Below the pieces are notes generated by a model. That model did not search any database. It had not been told where the DNA came from and was given only the letters and a program-made list of their open reading frames with translations. 63,266 nucleotides of DNA, taken from contig JAESQF010000039.1 in NCBI GenBank assembly GCA_016765295.1, positions 1-63,266 of the forward strand. Reading direction: 5' to 3'. Origin of the DNA: Oleispira sp. (lineage in GTDB: Bacteria; Pseudomonadota; Gammaproteobacteria; Pseudomonadales; Oceanobacteraceae). The translations under genes were made by a program, and so were the position numbers. Positions 36,870 to 46,432 of the stretch are shown piece after piece; position 1 is the first letter of the stretch; each line of letters starts with the position of its first letter.

Positions 36870-37580
36870 ATGTCATCATCTGCGAATATCCTAACTTCTG
36901 ATCAATTAAAAGCCGCTGCCGGTCAAGCCGCTGCTGACTATATCAAGCCTCATTTAGAAACCGATTCAGTTATTGGCGTCGGTACCGGATCGACTGCAAA
37001 CTACTTTATCGATGCCCTAGCCGAGTTTAAGCACTTCTTTGATGGCGCGGTTGCCAGCTCTGAAGCAACTGCAGAGCGCTTAAAAAGCCATGGTATCCCG
37101 GTTTATGACCTCAATTCCGTAGTTGAACTTGAGTTTTATGTCGATGGTGCTGATGAGATCAACCAGCAATTAGAAATGATTAAGGGTGGCGGTGGTGCCT
37201 TAACCCGCGAGAAGATCGTCGCGGTCGTGGCGAAAGAATTTGTCTGCATCGCGGATGAAAGCAAATTAGTCGATGATATGGGTAAATTCCCCCTGCCGGT
37301 TGAAGTCATTCCAATGGCCCGCAGCTATGTCGCGCGCGAAATGGTTAAGCTCGGTGGTGACCCGGTATTGCGCGAAGGTTTTGTCACCGATAACGGCAAT
37401 ATAATTATAGATGTGCATCATTTCAAAATGGCAGCAGATTCTAAAGTTGCTCCTAAGCTATTAGAAGCCAACGTGAATCAACTTACCGGCGTAGTCACTA
37501 ACGGCTTATTTGCTATACGTCCAGCCGATACCTTACTGCTAGCGACGCAAGACGGTGTTAAGAAAATTAAGGCTAGCTGA
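36870..37580 (+). CDS. rpiA: Ribose-5-phosphate isomerase A
   Basis: 236 residues, slightly longer than the usual 220 because of an N-terminal extension. Family motifs are complete: [11 protein letters not shown] (36-46), [19 protein letters not shown] with the catalytic Asp, and [11 protein letters not shown] with the Glu/Lys pair. It interconverts ribose-5-phosphate and ribulose-5-phosphate in the pentose phosphate pathway. It is divergent from ilvA with about 107 bases between the starts. Confidence 0.97.
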   Translation: MSSSANILTSDQLKAAAGQAAADYIKPHLETDSVIGVGTGSTANYFIDALAEFKHFFDGAVASSEATAERLKSHGIPVYDLNSVVELEFYVDGADEINQQLEMIKGGGGALTREKIVAVVAKEFVCIADESKLVDDMGKFPLPVEVIPMARSYVAREMVKLGGDPVLREGFVTDNGNIIIDVHHFKMAADSKVAPKLLEANVNQLTGVVTNGLFAIRPADTLLLATQDGVKKIKAS

Positions 37581-37628
37581 GACTACAAACACTAAACTTA
37601 ATACGACATGCATGGAGCTGGGCAGAGA

Positions 37629-40529
37629 ATGAGATCATGGGTTAAAGCACTATTAATCAGTGCGATGACATTATTATTGGTAATCGTTTTTCTACCCAGC
37701 TTAGCCAAGCCTGGTTTAAATCGGCTGCTGCCTTGGATATTACAGCAAGCTGATTTAGAAAATATCGAAGTTGAAATCAGTAAGGTTGGCTGGTATGGCC
37801 TATCTCTGGAACGTCTTGCATTCACCTCCCCTGCCACCGACAGCCTACTCGAAGAGTTATCCTTACAGCAGCTCGAAATTAGTTATAGTCCATCTCAACT
37901 GCTCTCTGGCCAAGTGGATACTATCAGTATTGATCAACTCTCTTTGATACTCGCTGAACAGCCCCTTCAAGAAGCATCGACTCTGACCGAAAAAGCACCG
38001 CAAGAGAGCGCCTTAGAAAATGAAATCATTCTACCTAATGCCCAAGAAATTTTTGCCTTGCTACCCATGGATACATTATCCATTAACCAACTGTCTATCT
38101 CGCATCCTCAAGTAAAGCTTGATAGCCAGCTATACATCAACCAGCAAGAGATAAGCCTGCATTCCACTATCAGCTTGCCCACGTTAAAACAGCCATTATT
38201 CCAACAGTTTAATTTTAATAACCAGGGTATATTAACCGCTCAAATACGCAGTGATAAATCAGCAGTACCAATTTTTATACTGCAAGGTGAATGGCATGAT
38301 CAATTAGCCAGCCAGCTAGAAAGTAAAAAAGAAAGCCAGAAAAATAAAACAATAAAACTTTCTCTACAGCAAAGTGCCGATATTGAATCTTGGTTAGGTC
38401 TTATCAATAACGATAACAAGGCTTCCCAACTTTCAGCTAAAACCGCCATTCAAGTATGGAGTTTAGAACTCAGCTTGCCTAAATATATTGATAACCCTAA
38501 TCAGATTTTACAAAAGATCTCTGGCGAAGGTTTATTTCAAATACAAATTAATGATTTCAGCATTGTTCCCGAAGATAAAAATACGCCGAAACTATTGACT
38601 CACGCAGACTTGGTAATCAATGCTAAAACCAATATCAATTATATTGTTAAAAATCAACAGGAAAAATCATGGCAGCTACTGATCGAAAACTTTGATTTCA
38701 AGGGCACTACCCAAGCAGTTGATGATCTCGCAATCAATGTTCAGCAAAAACTTAGTCAGCCATTAAATATTAACTGTTTACTCAGCGACAATTCAGATTT
38801 CAATTGCCACTGGCAAGGAAAACTTCAACAGGTTCTGCAAGCTGAAAAAATCAATAATGAAATAACCATGGATATCAGTGGTGCTTTTAATAACAGTATC
38901 GAATCAGGCTCAGAATTCACCTTACAAAAACATTTAGATATTAATTTAAAACAGAATAATGAACGCTGGCCAAGACTGACCAATAAAACCTCTGGTGACA
39001 TTATTTTCACTGCACAAAAAAACGTCCAAGTTACTGGCGATGATTTTTGGCATTGGCAATTAAACTTACCTTTTGGGCTTAATAGCAAAACAACCTATAA
39101 CGAACCGCTACCCGATGCTCTTGCGCAAGGAGAGTTGTCGCAGATTAACTGGCAATTATTACCCGACTGGCAACTTCAAGGCATTGATAGCGAATTAACC
39201 GATGCCAAAGCTCTTAATATTTTAGTAAGGGATTTAAGCTGGGTTGAGACAAAAAATAGCAGTAAAAAGAAATCCTTTATTCTCGAACAAGCAGAATTAA
39301 GCTGTGCTTTTGATTGGCTGAAGCTGCAATACTCACCTCAACTACGCAGCAGTAGTACATTAGAAAGCTTGCCTCTTAGTTGTGACTGGAAAGTCGAAAA
39401 TCGCGCCAGTCATTGGCAAGAGTGGCCAGTACCCGCTTTAACATTTACCGGTTCGGTTCACTTATCTTCACTGGATTTTAGTCATACTAAAATGCGTACC
39501 GAAGCAAAGTTAATCGGGCTTAAGCAACGCTTAGATTTTTCACTGCATGCCCAACATGATTTTTCTGGTATGCAAAAAGGCGCCGCTCAATTGTATCTAA
39601 ACAATCTCAATTTAGAGTGGGATGAATTGGGTTTAACAGAGATGATGGATTTAACACAAGCCCAGTTATTAGGCGGCACTTTATCAGCTCAAGGTTGGCT
39701 ACAATGGCAGCAGTATCAAGAAGACATTTTTGATGACGATAGCATCGCTTGGCGTTGGCAGCCTGACATTATGCTGCGGGCTGACGATCTAGCGGGGATC
39801 TACAACAACACCACGGCTTGGGAGGATGTGGATATTCAAATGGCGATTCGCCGACCTTTCTATCAAAGTTTTAAACTGGTTAGCCAGATTTCAGCCAATA
39901 GTTTGAATGCAGGTATTGAAATCAGTAATATCTTGGCCCGTAGTACAACCACCATTGAGCCCGACTTCAGTAAAGCCCTTGTTGTCATAGAAGAAATACA
40001 CAGCGATGTGCTGGGCGGACAAGTGAAAGTTCCTCTCATTCGTTTTGATACCAGCCAAGAAATAAACGCTTTTGGTATTGAAATTGAAGGCCTGCAGCTT
40101 AGTCAATTAGCCGCGTTAGAAGCCGGATCAGGTATTAGCGTAACAGGAACCCTTGATGGTCTATTACCGATTATATTATTACCGCAAGGCCCGCAAGTTC
40201 CTGCAGGTATTTTATATGCTCGCTCCCCAGGTGGTGTCGTTAAATATCAAAACCAAGTTGCTTCCGCACTAAAAGAAAGCGACCCAAGCGTTAGTTTAGC
40301 TATGCAAATTTTAGAAGATTTTCATTATGATAAATTACAAACCAATATTACTTATCAACCGAATGGTGAACTAAAACTGGGCTTACAGTTTCAAGGTAAA
40401 AACCCCACATTTTTTGATGGCCAAGCTACCCATTTAAACCTAAATTTAGATTACAACTTACTCGACTTACTTGAGAGCTTACGGATCAGCAATGATATCG
40501 TGCAAACACTTGAGAATAAGTACCAATAA
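37629..40529 (+). CDS. ydbH: YdbH-family envelope lipid-transport protein
   Basis: About 966 residues. One N-terminal membrane helix (residues 4-24) anchors a long beta-rich periplasmic part, as in AsmA-like YdbH/TamB/YhdP proteins that bridge the envelope. The conserved C-terminal block is present (GGQVKVPLIRFD, GIEIEGLQLSQL, GTLDGLLPI, ARSPGGVVKYQ). E. coli YdbH works with the lipoprotein YnbE in phospholipid transport to the outer membrane. ATG 37629 has GGAG 12 bases upstream; ATG 37608 is possible too. The ynbE, ydbL, lemA and protease genes follow closely. Confidence 0.9.
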   Translation: MRSWVKALLISAMTLLLVIVFLPSLAKPGLNRLLPWILQQADLENIEVEISKVGWYGLSLERLAFTSPATDSLLEELSLQQLEISYSPSQLLSGQVDTISIDQLSLILAEQPLQEASTLTEKAPQESALENEIILPNAQEIFALLPMDTLSINQLSISHPQVKLDSQLYINQQEISLHSTISLPTLKQPLFQQFNFNNQGILTAQIRSDKSAVPIFILQGEWHDQLASQLESKKESQKNKTIKLSLQQSADIESWLGLINNDNKASQLSAKTAIQVWSLELSLPKYIDNPNQILQKISGEGLFQIQINDFSIVPEDKNTPKLLTHADLVINAKTNINYIVKNQQEKSWQLLIENFDFKGTTQAVDDLAINVQQKLSQPLNINCLLSDNSDFNCHWQGKLQQVLQAEKINNEITMDISGAFNNSIESGSEFTLQKHLDINLKQNNERWPRLTNKTSGDIIFTAQKNVQVTGDDFWHWQLNLPFGLNSKTTYNEPLPDALAQGELSQINWQLLPDWQLQGIDSELTDAKALNILVRDLSWVETKNSSKKKSFILEQAELSCAFDWLKLQYSPQLRSSSTLESLPLSCDWKVENRASHWQEWPVPALTFTGSVHLSSLDFSHTKMRTEAKLIGLKQRLDFSLHAQHDFSGMQKGAAQLYLNNLNLEWDELGLTEMMDLTQAQLLGGTLSAQGWLQWQQYQEDIFDDDSIAWRWQPDIMLRADDLAGIYNNTTAWEDVDIQMAIRRPFYQSFKLVSQISANSLNAGIEISNILARSTTTIEPDFSKALVVIEEIHSDVLGGQVKVPLIRFDTSQEINAFGIEIEGLQLSQLAALEAGSGISVTGTLDGLLPIILLPQGPQVPAGILYARSPGGVVKYQNQVASALKESDPSVSLAMQILEDFHYDKLQTNITYQPNGELKLGLQFQGKNPTFFDGQATHLNLNLDYNLLDLLESLRISNDIVQTLENKYQ

Positions 40530-40575
40530 TGCAACAGTATCTTATTGCACAAGACGTTAAACAGAGGGAACCCCA

Positions 40576-40752
40576 ATGAAAGCGATCGCCCTATTACCCG
40601 CACTGCTCATAATGAGCGCTTGCACCCTGAAAGTAGCAGCACCGGACAAACCCATTACTATCAATCTCAACGTTAAAATTGAGCATGAAGTCCGCATTAA
40701 AGTTGAAAAAGAACTCGACGACTTATTCAAAGAAGAAGATGACATCTTCTAG
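40576..40752 (+). CDS. ynbE: YnbE-family outer-membrane lipoprotein
   Basis: 58 residues. A lipobox (LIMSAC) follows a short hydrophobic signal, so the mature protein starts at Cys16 and is lipid-anchored. The rest (PDKPITINLNVKIEHEVRIK) is nearly the same as the conserved core of E. coli YnbE. YnbE polymerises or pairs by beta-strand addition with YdbH to complete a lipid bridge. GAGGGA before the ATG supports the start. It lies between ydbH and ydbL, the standard order. Confidence 0.93.
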   Translation: MKAIALLPALLIMSACTLKVAAPDKPITINLNVKIEHEVRIKVEKELDDLFKEEDDIF

Positions 40753-40775
40753 TACTCATTTCAAAGGAACATAAT

Positions 40776-41102
40776 ATGAACATAAAAACATTATTCGTAG
40801 CCGCTGCTTTGTTGGTTGCTAGCCAGTTATCATTTGCCCTCACTCTAGATGAAGCCCGTGATAAAGGTATGCTGGGTGAAAATGCCAGTGGTTATGTTGA
40901 ACTGACTCCTCGTGGTGATGCCAGCGCACAAGCAGTAATGGTCGAAATTAATAGTAAGCGTAAAGCTAAATACCAATCGATCGCCAAGCAACAAAATACC
41001 GGTCTTGCCAACATTGAAAAAATTGCCGGTGAGAAAATAACGGGCAAGCTGCCTGCTGGTCAGTTCTATAAAGATGCCAGCGGTAAATGGAATAAAAAAT
41101 AA
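40776..41102 (+). CDS. ydbL: YdbL-family periplasmic protein (DUF1318)
   Basis: 108 residues with a signal peptide (LFVAAALLVASQLSFA). The mature part has the DUF1318 pattern LTLDEARDKGMLGENASGYVEL, VEINSKRKAKYQSIA and ITGKLPAGQFYKDASGKW. In E. coli YdbL is thought to regulate YnbE multimer formation with YdbH. It follows ynbE by 23 bases, with a good AAAGGA ribosome site. Confidence 0.93.
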   Translation: MNIKTLFVAAALLVASQLSFALTLDEARDKGMLGENASGYVELTPRGDASAQAVMVEINSKRKAKYQSIAKQQNTGLANIEKIAGEKITGKLPAGQFYKDASGKWNKK

Positions 41103-41123
41103 GTTTTAGCAGGAGCTTCACCA

Positions 41124-41720
41124 ATGGAAATGTCAACAATCCTTGTATTGGTTATTATTGCCGCTTTGATATTTTATATCATCAGCATCTATAACAACTT
41201 GGTCACCTTGAAAAATCGTTATGAAAATGGTTTTTCACAAATTGAAGTACAGCTAAAGCGCCGCTATGACCTGATTCCTAACTTAGTAGAAACAGCCAAA
41301 GCGTATTTAAAGCACGAGTCTGAAACGTTAACCGCAGTCGTAGAAGCGCGCAACGAAGCCATGGCCGGATTAAAAGCCGTCGCTAGTAACCCATCCAGTG
41401 CTGCGGCAATGGGAAAACTCGCTAGCGCAGAAGGTGCTTTAGCCGGAGCTATGAGCCGCTTTAACGTCACCGTTGAAGCCTATCCAGAGCTTAAAGCGAA
41501 TACCAACATGATGCAGTTAACCGAAGAGTTAACCAGTACTGAAAATAAGGTAGCCTTTGCTCGTCAAGCTTTTAACGATGCAGTGACCGCTTACAATATT
41601 TTCCGTCAGTCTTTTCCACCGGTGTTCTTTGCTAATAAATTTGGCCATACCACAAACGCCACGTTATTAGAATTTGAAGATACGGTACAGATTCAAGCAG
41701 CCCCTAAAGTTAGCTTTTAA
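41124..41720 (+). CDS. lemA: LemA-family protein
   Basis: 198 residues. An N-terminal membrane helix (about 4-22) is followed by YNNLVTLKNRYENGFSQIEVQLKRRYDLIPNLVETAKAYL, the diagnostic LemA segment, and a helical cytoplasmic or periplasmic bundle. LemA proteins often accompany M48 proteases and TPM-domain proteins in envelope quality control. Its stop overlaps the ATG of the protease gene by one base (TAATG), so the two are co-translated. GGAG upstream supports the start. Confidence 0.93.
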   Translation: MEMSTILVLVIIAALIFYIISIYNNLVTLKNRYENGFSQIEVQLKRRYDLIPNLVETAKAYLKHESETLTAVVEARNEAMAGLKAVASNPSSAAAMGKLASAEGALAGAMSRFNVTVEAYPELKANTNMMQLTEELTSTENKVAFARQAFNDAVTAYNIFRQSFPPVFFANKFGHTTNATLLEFEDTVQIQAAPKVSF

Positions 41721-43732
41721 TGGATTTTTTTGGCCATCAAGATCAAGCGCGAAAACGTACAAAACAACTCATTTTATTATTTGCTTTGGCGTTATTCACG
41801 CTTATATTTTTAACCAACTTGTTGGTCGCAGGATTTCTCTGGGGTAACCCAGATATTTTCCCTGGACTTGGTAAAGAGCTAGTTCAAGATCCATCTTTAC
41901 TCGATATTTTTAACTACATGTCCTCGCAAGCTTGGTTTACAACTTCTGCCATTGTTTGTAGTTTTGTCGGCATAGCTTACCTGTATAAAGCAGCCAAACT
42001 CAGTGGTGGTGGCGCCTCTATTGCAGAATCCCTCGGCGGGCGTTTATTACCTCCAGATGCCGAAGATTTTTACGAAAAACGTTTATTAAATATCGTCGAA
42101 GAAATGGCCATCGCTTCAGGCATGCCGGTACCCCAAGTGTATTTACTAGACGACGAAATAGGAATCAATGCCTTTGCTGCGGGCTTTCAACCTTCCGATG
42201 CGATTATCGGAGTGACAAAAGGTTGCCTAACCAAACTTTCACGCTTGCAGCTACAAGGTGTTATCGGTCACGAGTTTAGCCATATCCTTAATGGCGATAT
42301 GCGCATGAATATGCGCTTAATCGCTATTCTCTTTGGCATTCTTTGTATCGGTTTATTAGGTCGAGTTATTATCGAAGCTGGGGCCCGTCACAGCATTTAC
42401 AACAGGGTCTCTACACAACCGACTGTATTTGCATCTTCTTCGAGTAAAAAAGAAGGCGGAGTGCCGCTATTTTTTATCGGCATAGGCTTAATGATTTTAG
42501 GTTATAGCGGTGTCTTCTTCGGCAAGTTAATTCAAGCTGCGGTAAGCCGCCAACGTGAATACCTAGCCGATGCCAGTGCAGTGCAATTTACCCGCGACCC
42601 TCAAGCCATTGCCGAAGCCTTAAAAGTAATCGGTTATGGTGGCGTAGGTTCTTCTATTGGCCATAGCCGCCGTGAAGAGTTTAGCCATGCCTTTTTTGGC
42701 AATGCAATCTACAGTCATTTTTCTAGCCATTTTGGCTTTCTATCCACTCACCCCAAATTAGAAGAGCGCATTCGCCGCATCGATAAACATTGGGATGGTG
42801 AATGGATAAAGCCGCAAACACTAAGACAAGCCTACGACGAATCCCCACAGCTGGTGTCTAAAGCCAAGATTCGCCCAGAAGAGTTATTGACCGGGGTTGC
42901 AGCAGCAATGACAGCTGCCATCGACTACAATACGCCGAATAATACCCCTAACAATGCCCCTCTTGCAGCCTCTGATAGCAAGCGCCAACAGGATGTCCTT
43001 GATGCCGAGACGGTACTAACCACTGCAGCACACGATGCCAGCAATGCCAGAGCCCTTTGTTATGGTTTATTACTAGCCCCCAACAGTTCCTTAGTACACG
43101 AGCAACAATTAGACCTTATTCAACAGTATTGTGGCCAAGGCTTATTGACCCAAGTTAAGCAGTTATTACCTGCTATACAGCAGCTGGATGAGAGTAAGCG
43201 CTTACCTATAATAGACAAAGCGATCCCTGCGCTTAAGCTGCTATCTGCTGATCAATACAGCGAATTCAAGCAATTACTGGTTAAACTTGTGCAGGCCGAT
43301 GGCAAGATAGATCTGTTTGAATGGTGCGTCTATCGTATGATTCTGCAATACCTAAACCCCGCCTTCGGTAAAGCAAAGGCGATTAAAGCCAAACACGGCA
43401 ATGTGAAAAAGCTAAATTCAGAAATCGAAACGCTACTCTCATTTGTCGCCAATCACGGCCATGATACTTTAGAAGGCGCTTTGGAAAGCTTCAGCATTGC
43501 TGCCGGTATCGCTGGCTTTGAGGATTTAACCTTGCAGCCGAAGCGCGAATCCCTTAAAGCTTTCAACATCGCTCTCGATACCCTGACAGAAGCCTACCCG
43601 CATATCAAAGGCCGTATTATGAAAGCTCTAGCAGCGTGCGTGCGTACCAACGGTGTCGAGGTGATTGAGCGTGAACTGGTACAAACAATAGCTGCAATCC
43701 TAGAGTGCCCAACCCCAGATCTATTTGATTAA
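41720..43732 (+). CDS. Membrane M48-family metalloprotease with LemA partner
   Basis: 670 residues. Two membrane helices (about 16-40, 74-90) precede the protease domain with HEFSH at 184-188 and the distal Glu in REYLADASA (Glu280). Two more hydrophobic segments (about 201-218, 250-272) lie between these motifs. The C-terminal 300 residues are helical, with a TerB-like or tellurite-resistance-like look (LVKLVQADGKIDLFEWCVYRMIL). The HtpX-like site suggests turnover of membrane proteins. It is the last gene of the ydbH-ynbE-ydbL-lemA cluster, and its fusion with the helical tail is longer than typical HtpX (about 290). Confidence 0.92.
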   Translation: MDFFGHQDQARKRTKQLILLFALALFTLIFLTNLLVAGFLWGNPDIFPGLGKELVQDPSLLDIFNYMSSQAWFTTSAIVCSFVGIAYLYKAAKLSGGGASIAESLGGRLLPPDAEDFYEKRLLNIVEEMAIASGMPVPQVYLLDDEIGINAFAAGFQPSDAIIGVTKGCLTKLSRLQLQGVIGHEFSHILNGDMRMNMRLIAILFGILCIGLLGRVIIEAGARHSIYNRVSTQPTVFASSSSKKEGGVPLFFIGIGLMILGYSGVFFGKLIQAAVSRQREYLADASAVQFTRDPQAIAEALKVIGYGGVGSSIGHSRREEFSHAFFGNAIYSHFSSHFGFLSTHPKLEERIRRIDKHWDGEWIKPQTLRQAYDESPQLVSKAKIRPEELLTGVAAAMTAAIDYNTPNNTPNNAPLAASDSKRQQDVLDAETVLTTAAHDASNARALCYGLLLAPNSSLVHEQQLDLIQQYCGQGLLTQVKQLLPAIQQLDESKRLPIIDKAIPALKLLSADQYSEFKQLLVKLVQADGKIDLFEWCVYRMILQYLNPAFGKAKAIKAKHGNVKKLNSEIETLLSFVANHGHDTLEGALESFSIAAGIAGFEDLTLQPKRESLKAFNIALDTLTEAYPHIKGRIMKALAACVRTNGVEVIERELVQTIAAILECPTPDLFD

Positions 43733-43909
43733 TATTAGCCCTCAATCAAAGACAAACAGTTTTTCACAACTATATACACACTTGGCAGCTTCTCACCATG
43801 GAGCCTTATCCAATCCACTGATAGAATACTGCCAACTTTTACAGAGCATTCAAATTTAGCTTTCGAATTTAGCTCTCAACCTTAACTGTCTCAAAACGGA
43901 ATAAATTCT

Positions 43910-44305
43910 ATGAAACGATTCTTAACCTTTGGCTTTGTACTGGCCGGCCTAGTCAATATTTTTGGTGTTTTAGGCTTTTCTTTAGGCTTTCAGAACGAAC
44001 TATTAAACAGCTACTACCCTGAAGTTTTTAGTAACTTTGGTCTTGCCATGATTATGGTTTGGGGCATGGCTTATATCGCAGTATCCACAGAGCACCCTAG
44101 AGCATCACGCTTATTATTCGTTTTCTTCATTGAGAAGATGGTTTATGTCGGCACAGCGGTCTACTTCTGGTTTGTGATGAAGCCCGATATTATGCTGATG
44201 TGGAACGAGTCGATCGTAACCACTATCTTTATGGTAATTTACGGACTTAACGATTTAATCTTTGGCTTAATGTTCTTCTATGCTTGGCTGCAGTACAGAA
44301 AATAA
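43910..44305 (+). CDS. Small four-helix membrane protein, unknown function
   Basis: 131 residues, mostly hydrophobic, with four membrane segments (about 5-25, 41-60, 68-88, 104-126). I do not recognise the family. Conserved-looking charged residues sit in the loops (STEHPRASRL; FFIEKMVYVG; YGLNDLIFG). It stands alone after the protease gene and before a bidirectional terminator shared with the porin gene. A purine-poor leader precedes the ATG. Confidence 0.6.
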   Translation: MKRFLTFGFVLAGLVNIFGVLGFSLGFQNELLNSYYPEVFSNFGLAMIMVWGMAYIAVSTEHPRASRLLFVFFIEKMVYVGTAVYFWFVMKPDIMLMWNESIVTTIFMVIYGLNDLIFGLMFFYAWLQYRK

Positions 44306-44340
44306 CGGCATAGAAAGTAGCAAGAGAGAAATAGCAGACA

Positions 44341-44380
44341 AAAAAATACCCGCGCAGTGCAAACCTCGCGGGTATTTTTA
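44341..44380. terminator. Bidirectional intrinsic terminator
   Basis: Stem ATACCCGCG (44346-44354) and CGCGGGTAT (44367-44375) with a 12-base loop, flanked by A's on the left and T's on the right. It can end both the plus-strand membrane protein gene and the minus-strand porin gene. Confidence 0.9.
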
Positions 44381-44409
44381 TCTATTGCTTGCTATCAGTA
44401 TGCCGTCGA

Positions 44410-45156
44410 TTATAAACCGAAAGTATACGAAACGCCGGCAACGATGCGAGCATCAGCCGCTTTAACATCTGTCATGCTAGTATCTTCTGCTGCAACTTCA
44501 AAATCGAAGCCTTCATAGCTAGTCTGATACGCTAGACGATAATGAACATAAGAATCTTTACCATCCCATTGCCATTTCGTTTCATCCTGCGAATCTGATT
44601 GATCTATACTTAAACGCAAGGTATGACCTTCAACTACTTCATAGCTTTGGGCAAGCATGGCAACAGTATGCCCTCCCCCTAAACCAAAGTAATCCCATGA
44701 GTACCAAAGGTTTAATTCAGTCTGACCAAGAACAGAGGAAAAACCTGTTTTTGCATAGATTTCTGGGTAAGCATAATCATCAGACGCTATTTTAACATCA
44801 CCCGCCCCTGGAGCAGATTCACTTTCATGGTTTTGACCATGGTAAGTATAATAGGCAATCCCAGTATCAAGGCTTAGCGCTTGGCTTAGCTGAAAATATT
44901 TACCGGCATAAAAATCCCACTCGATATTGGTTTTTTCGTCTTTACCAAAATCAACATTCGAAGCCCAAGTGCCCACATAAAATGCACCTGCATCATAATC
45001 TAAGCTAACTTGTAATGCTGGATCTCCAGTCGTTTGGCTGACACCGTTGAAGGTATAATCAGAAACAAGACCAACCGTCGTTGAAAGTTCAGCGCTTGCT
45101 AATGAAGGTAGCATTACCGCAGCAGAAACTGCACAGGCTAATAAAGTTTTTTTCAT
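44410..45156 (-). CDS. TorF-type putative porin
   Basis: 248 residues. The signal peptide (LLACAVSAAVMLPSLASA) ends at residue 22. The mature sequence fits the TorF/TIGR02001 porin pattern: STTVGLVSDYTFNGVSQT, PALQVSLDYDAGAFYVGTWASNVDFG and a final VAGVSYTFGL strand with a terminal aromatic-like end. These form small outer-membrane barrels. It follows the choline transporter operon in the same direction (85-base gap), so it may admit the same substrate, but this is only context. Confidence 0.85.
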   Translation of the reverse strand: MKKTLLACAVSAAVMLPSLASAELSTTVGLVSDYTFNGVSQTTGDPALQVSLDYDAGAFYVGTWASNVDFGKDEKTNIEWDFYAGKYFQLSQALSLDTGIAYYTYHGQNHESESAPGAGDVKIASDDYAYPEIYAKTGFSSVLGQTELNLWYSWDYFGLGGGHTVAMLAQSYEVVEGHTLRLSIDQSDSQDETKWQWDGKDSYVHYRLAYQTSYEGFDFEVAAEDTSMTDVKAADARIVAGVSYTFGL

Positions 45157-45187
45157 CGTGTGACTCCATTTTCTTTTTTTATAATCG

Positions 45188-45219
45188 TACTTATTAATAG
45201 TACTTATTAATAGTACTTA
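45188..45219. repeat. Tandem 13-base repeat upstream of the porin
   Basis: The unit TACTTATTAATAG occurs twice (45188-45200, 45201-45213) and starts a third time. The palindrome AGTACT recurs every 13 bases at the joins. It lies just upstream of the torF-type gene and may be a promoter or regulator-binding array. Confidence 0.8.
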
Positions 45220-45241
45220 AAATAAAGACTAATCTTACTGA

Positions 45242-46432
45242 TTAGTCCTCTAACATCATTTTTCCTAACAGCGTGTGATAAAGCTCTTTATCACCAATGA
45301 CACCTTGAATTTTTTCATTATGATCTAGATCTTCGTCGTTACCTTTCATAATAAATACCGAATGGTCAGTATGATAACGAATTTCCATTACATCTTGCAT
45401 TGCCGTATCAGCAGGTACACAGGTTGGTGCTGCAGTTAACTTAGCAATGTCTTGTCCACATTGCCACAGCTGTGGTGAAAATTTATCACCTCGATAATAA
45501 ACCTGCTGCTGATCTTCACTCAACCAATAATCATGACGTTTACTTAAGCAATAACCTTTTTCGGTTAATAACATTTCCGTAATCGGTCGCATAATAGAGC
45601 TGGCTTGCAATACATGAATTGGGTTTGTATGAGCAACAAACTGCCTTACATAGTCATCTGCAGGGTTTAGCACGATATCTTCTGGCTTACCCTGTTGCAC
45701 AATAATACCGTCTTTCATGATGGCGATATTAGTACCCAGCTTGAGCGCTTCATCCAGATCATGGCTTACAAAGATAATGGTTTTATGCAATTTTTCTTGT
45801 AGCTGAATTAATTCATCTTGCAGCTGAGTACGAATTAATGGATCCAAAGCCGAAAATGGTTCATCCATTAATAAAATATCAGACTCAGTAACCAGCGCTC
45901 GTGCTAAACCGACACGCTGTTGCATACCACCGGATAGCTCACTGGGTTTCAACTTAGCCCATTGATCTAAGCCCACCAGTTCTAATTGTGCTGCTACTCG
46001 TGTTTTTATTTCTTTTGTATCAATGCCCTGCAGCTCTAGAGGCATCGCCACATTTTGCGCTACGGTTAACCAAGGCATTAAAGCAAACTTTTGAAATACC
46101 ATAGAAATACGCGTCATCCGTATTTCGCGCTGGGTATCGACATCTGCATTAACAAAATCGATCATTTCACCGTTATGCTCAATATTTATTGAGCCGCGGG
46201 TGGTTTCGTTAAGACCGTTAATACAACGTAACAGACTGGATTTCCCAGAGCCAGAAAGGCCCATTAAGACACAAATCTCACCCTTATTAATGGTTAAATT
46301 TGCATTATTAACGCCAACCACAAGTCCGGTATCTTCACGTATTTGTTCACGACCCTGACCAGCATCAAGTAAGGCTAAAGCGCGTTCTGGCTTAGGGCCA
46401 AAGATCACATCAAGATTTTTTATCTCAATCAT
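45242..46432 (-). CDS. choV: Choline/glycine betaine ABC transporter, ATP-binding protein
   Basis: 396 residues. It has an ABC domain with Walker A GLSGSGKSS, the signature LSGGMQQR, Walker B ILLMDEPFSAL and the H-loop SHD, followed by a C-terminal extension in place of the usual CBS pair. The N-terminal segment FGPKPERALALLDAG is typical of ChoV-type choline importers. It energises uptake with ChoW and ChoX. The start codon overlaps the choW stop (ATGA). It is the last gene of the bet-cho operon. Confidence 0.92.
   Translation of the reverse strand: MIEIKNLDVIFGPKPERALALLDAGQGREQIREDTGLVVGVNNANLTINKGEICVLMGLSGSGKSSLLRCINGLNETTRGSINIEHNGEMIDFVNADVDTQREIRMTRISMVFQKFALMPWLTVAQNVAMPLELQGIDTKEIKTRVAAQLELVGLDQWAKLKPSELSGGMQQRVGLARALVTESDILLMDEPFSALDPLIRTQLQDELIQLQEKLHKTIIFVSHDLDEALKLGTNIAIMKDGIIVQQGKPEDIVLNPADDYVRQFVAHTNPIHVLQASSIMRPITEMLLTEKGYCLSKRHDYWLSEDQQQVYYRGDKFSPQLWQCGQDIAKLTAAPTCVPADTAMQDVMEIRYHTDHSVFIMKGNDEDLDHNEKIQGVIGDKELYHTLLGKMMLED

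Noticed and set aside
37598-37837. Open frame antisense to the start of ydbH
   Set aside because: It is a shadow of the ydbH coding frame and shows no motif.
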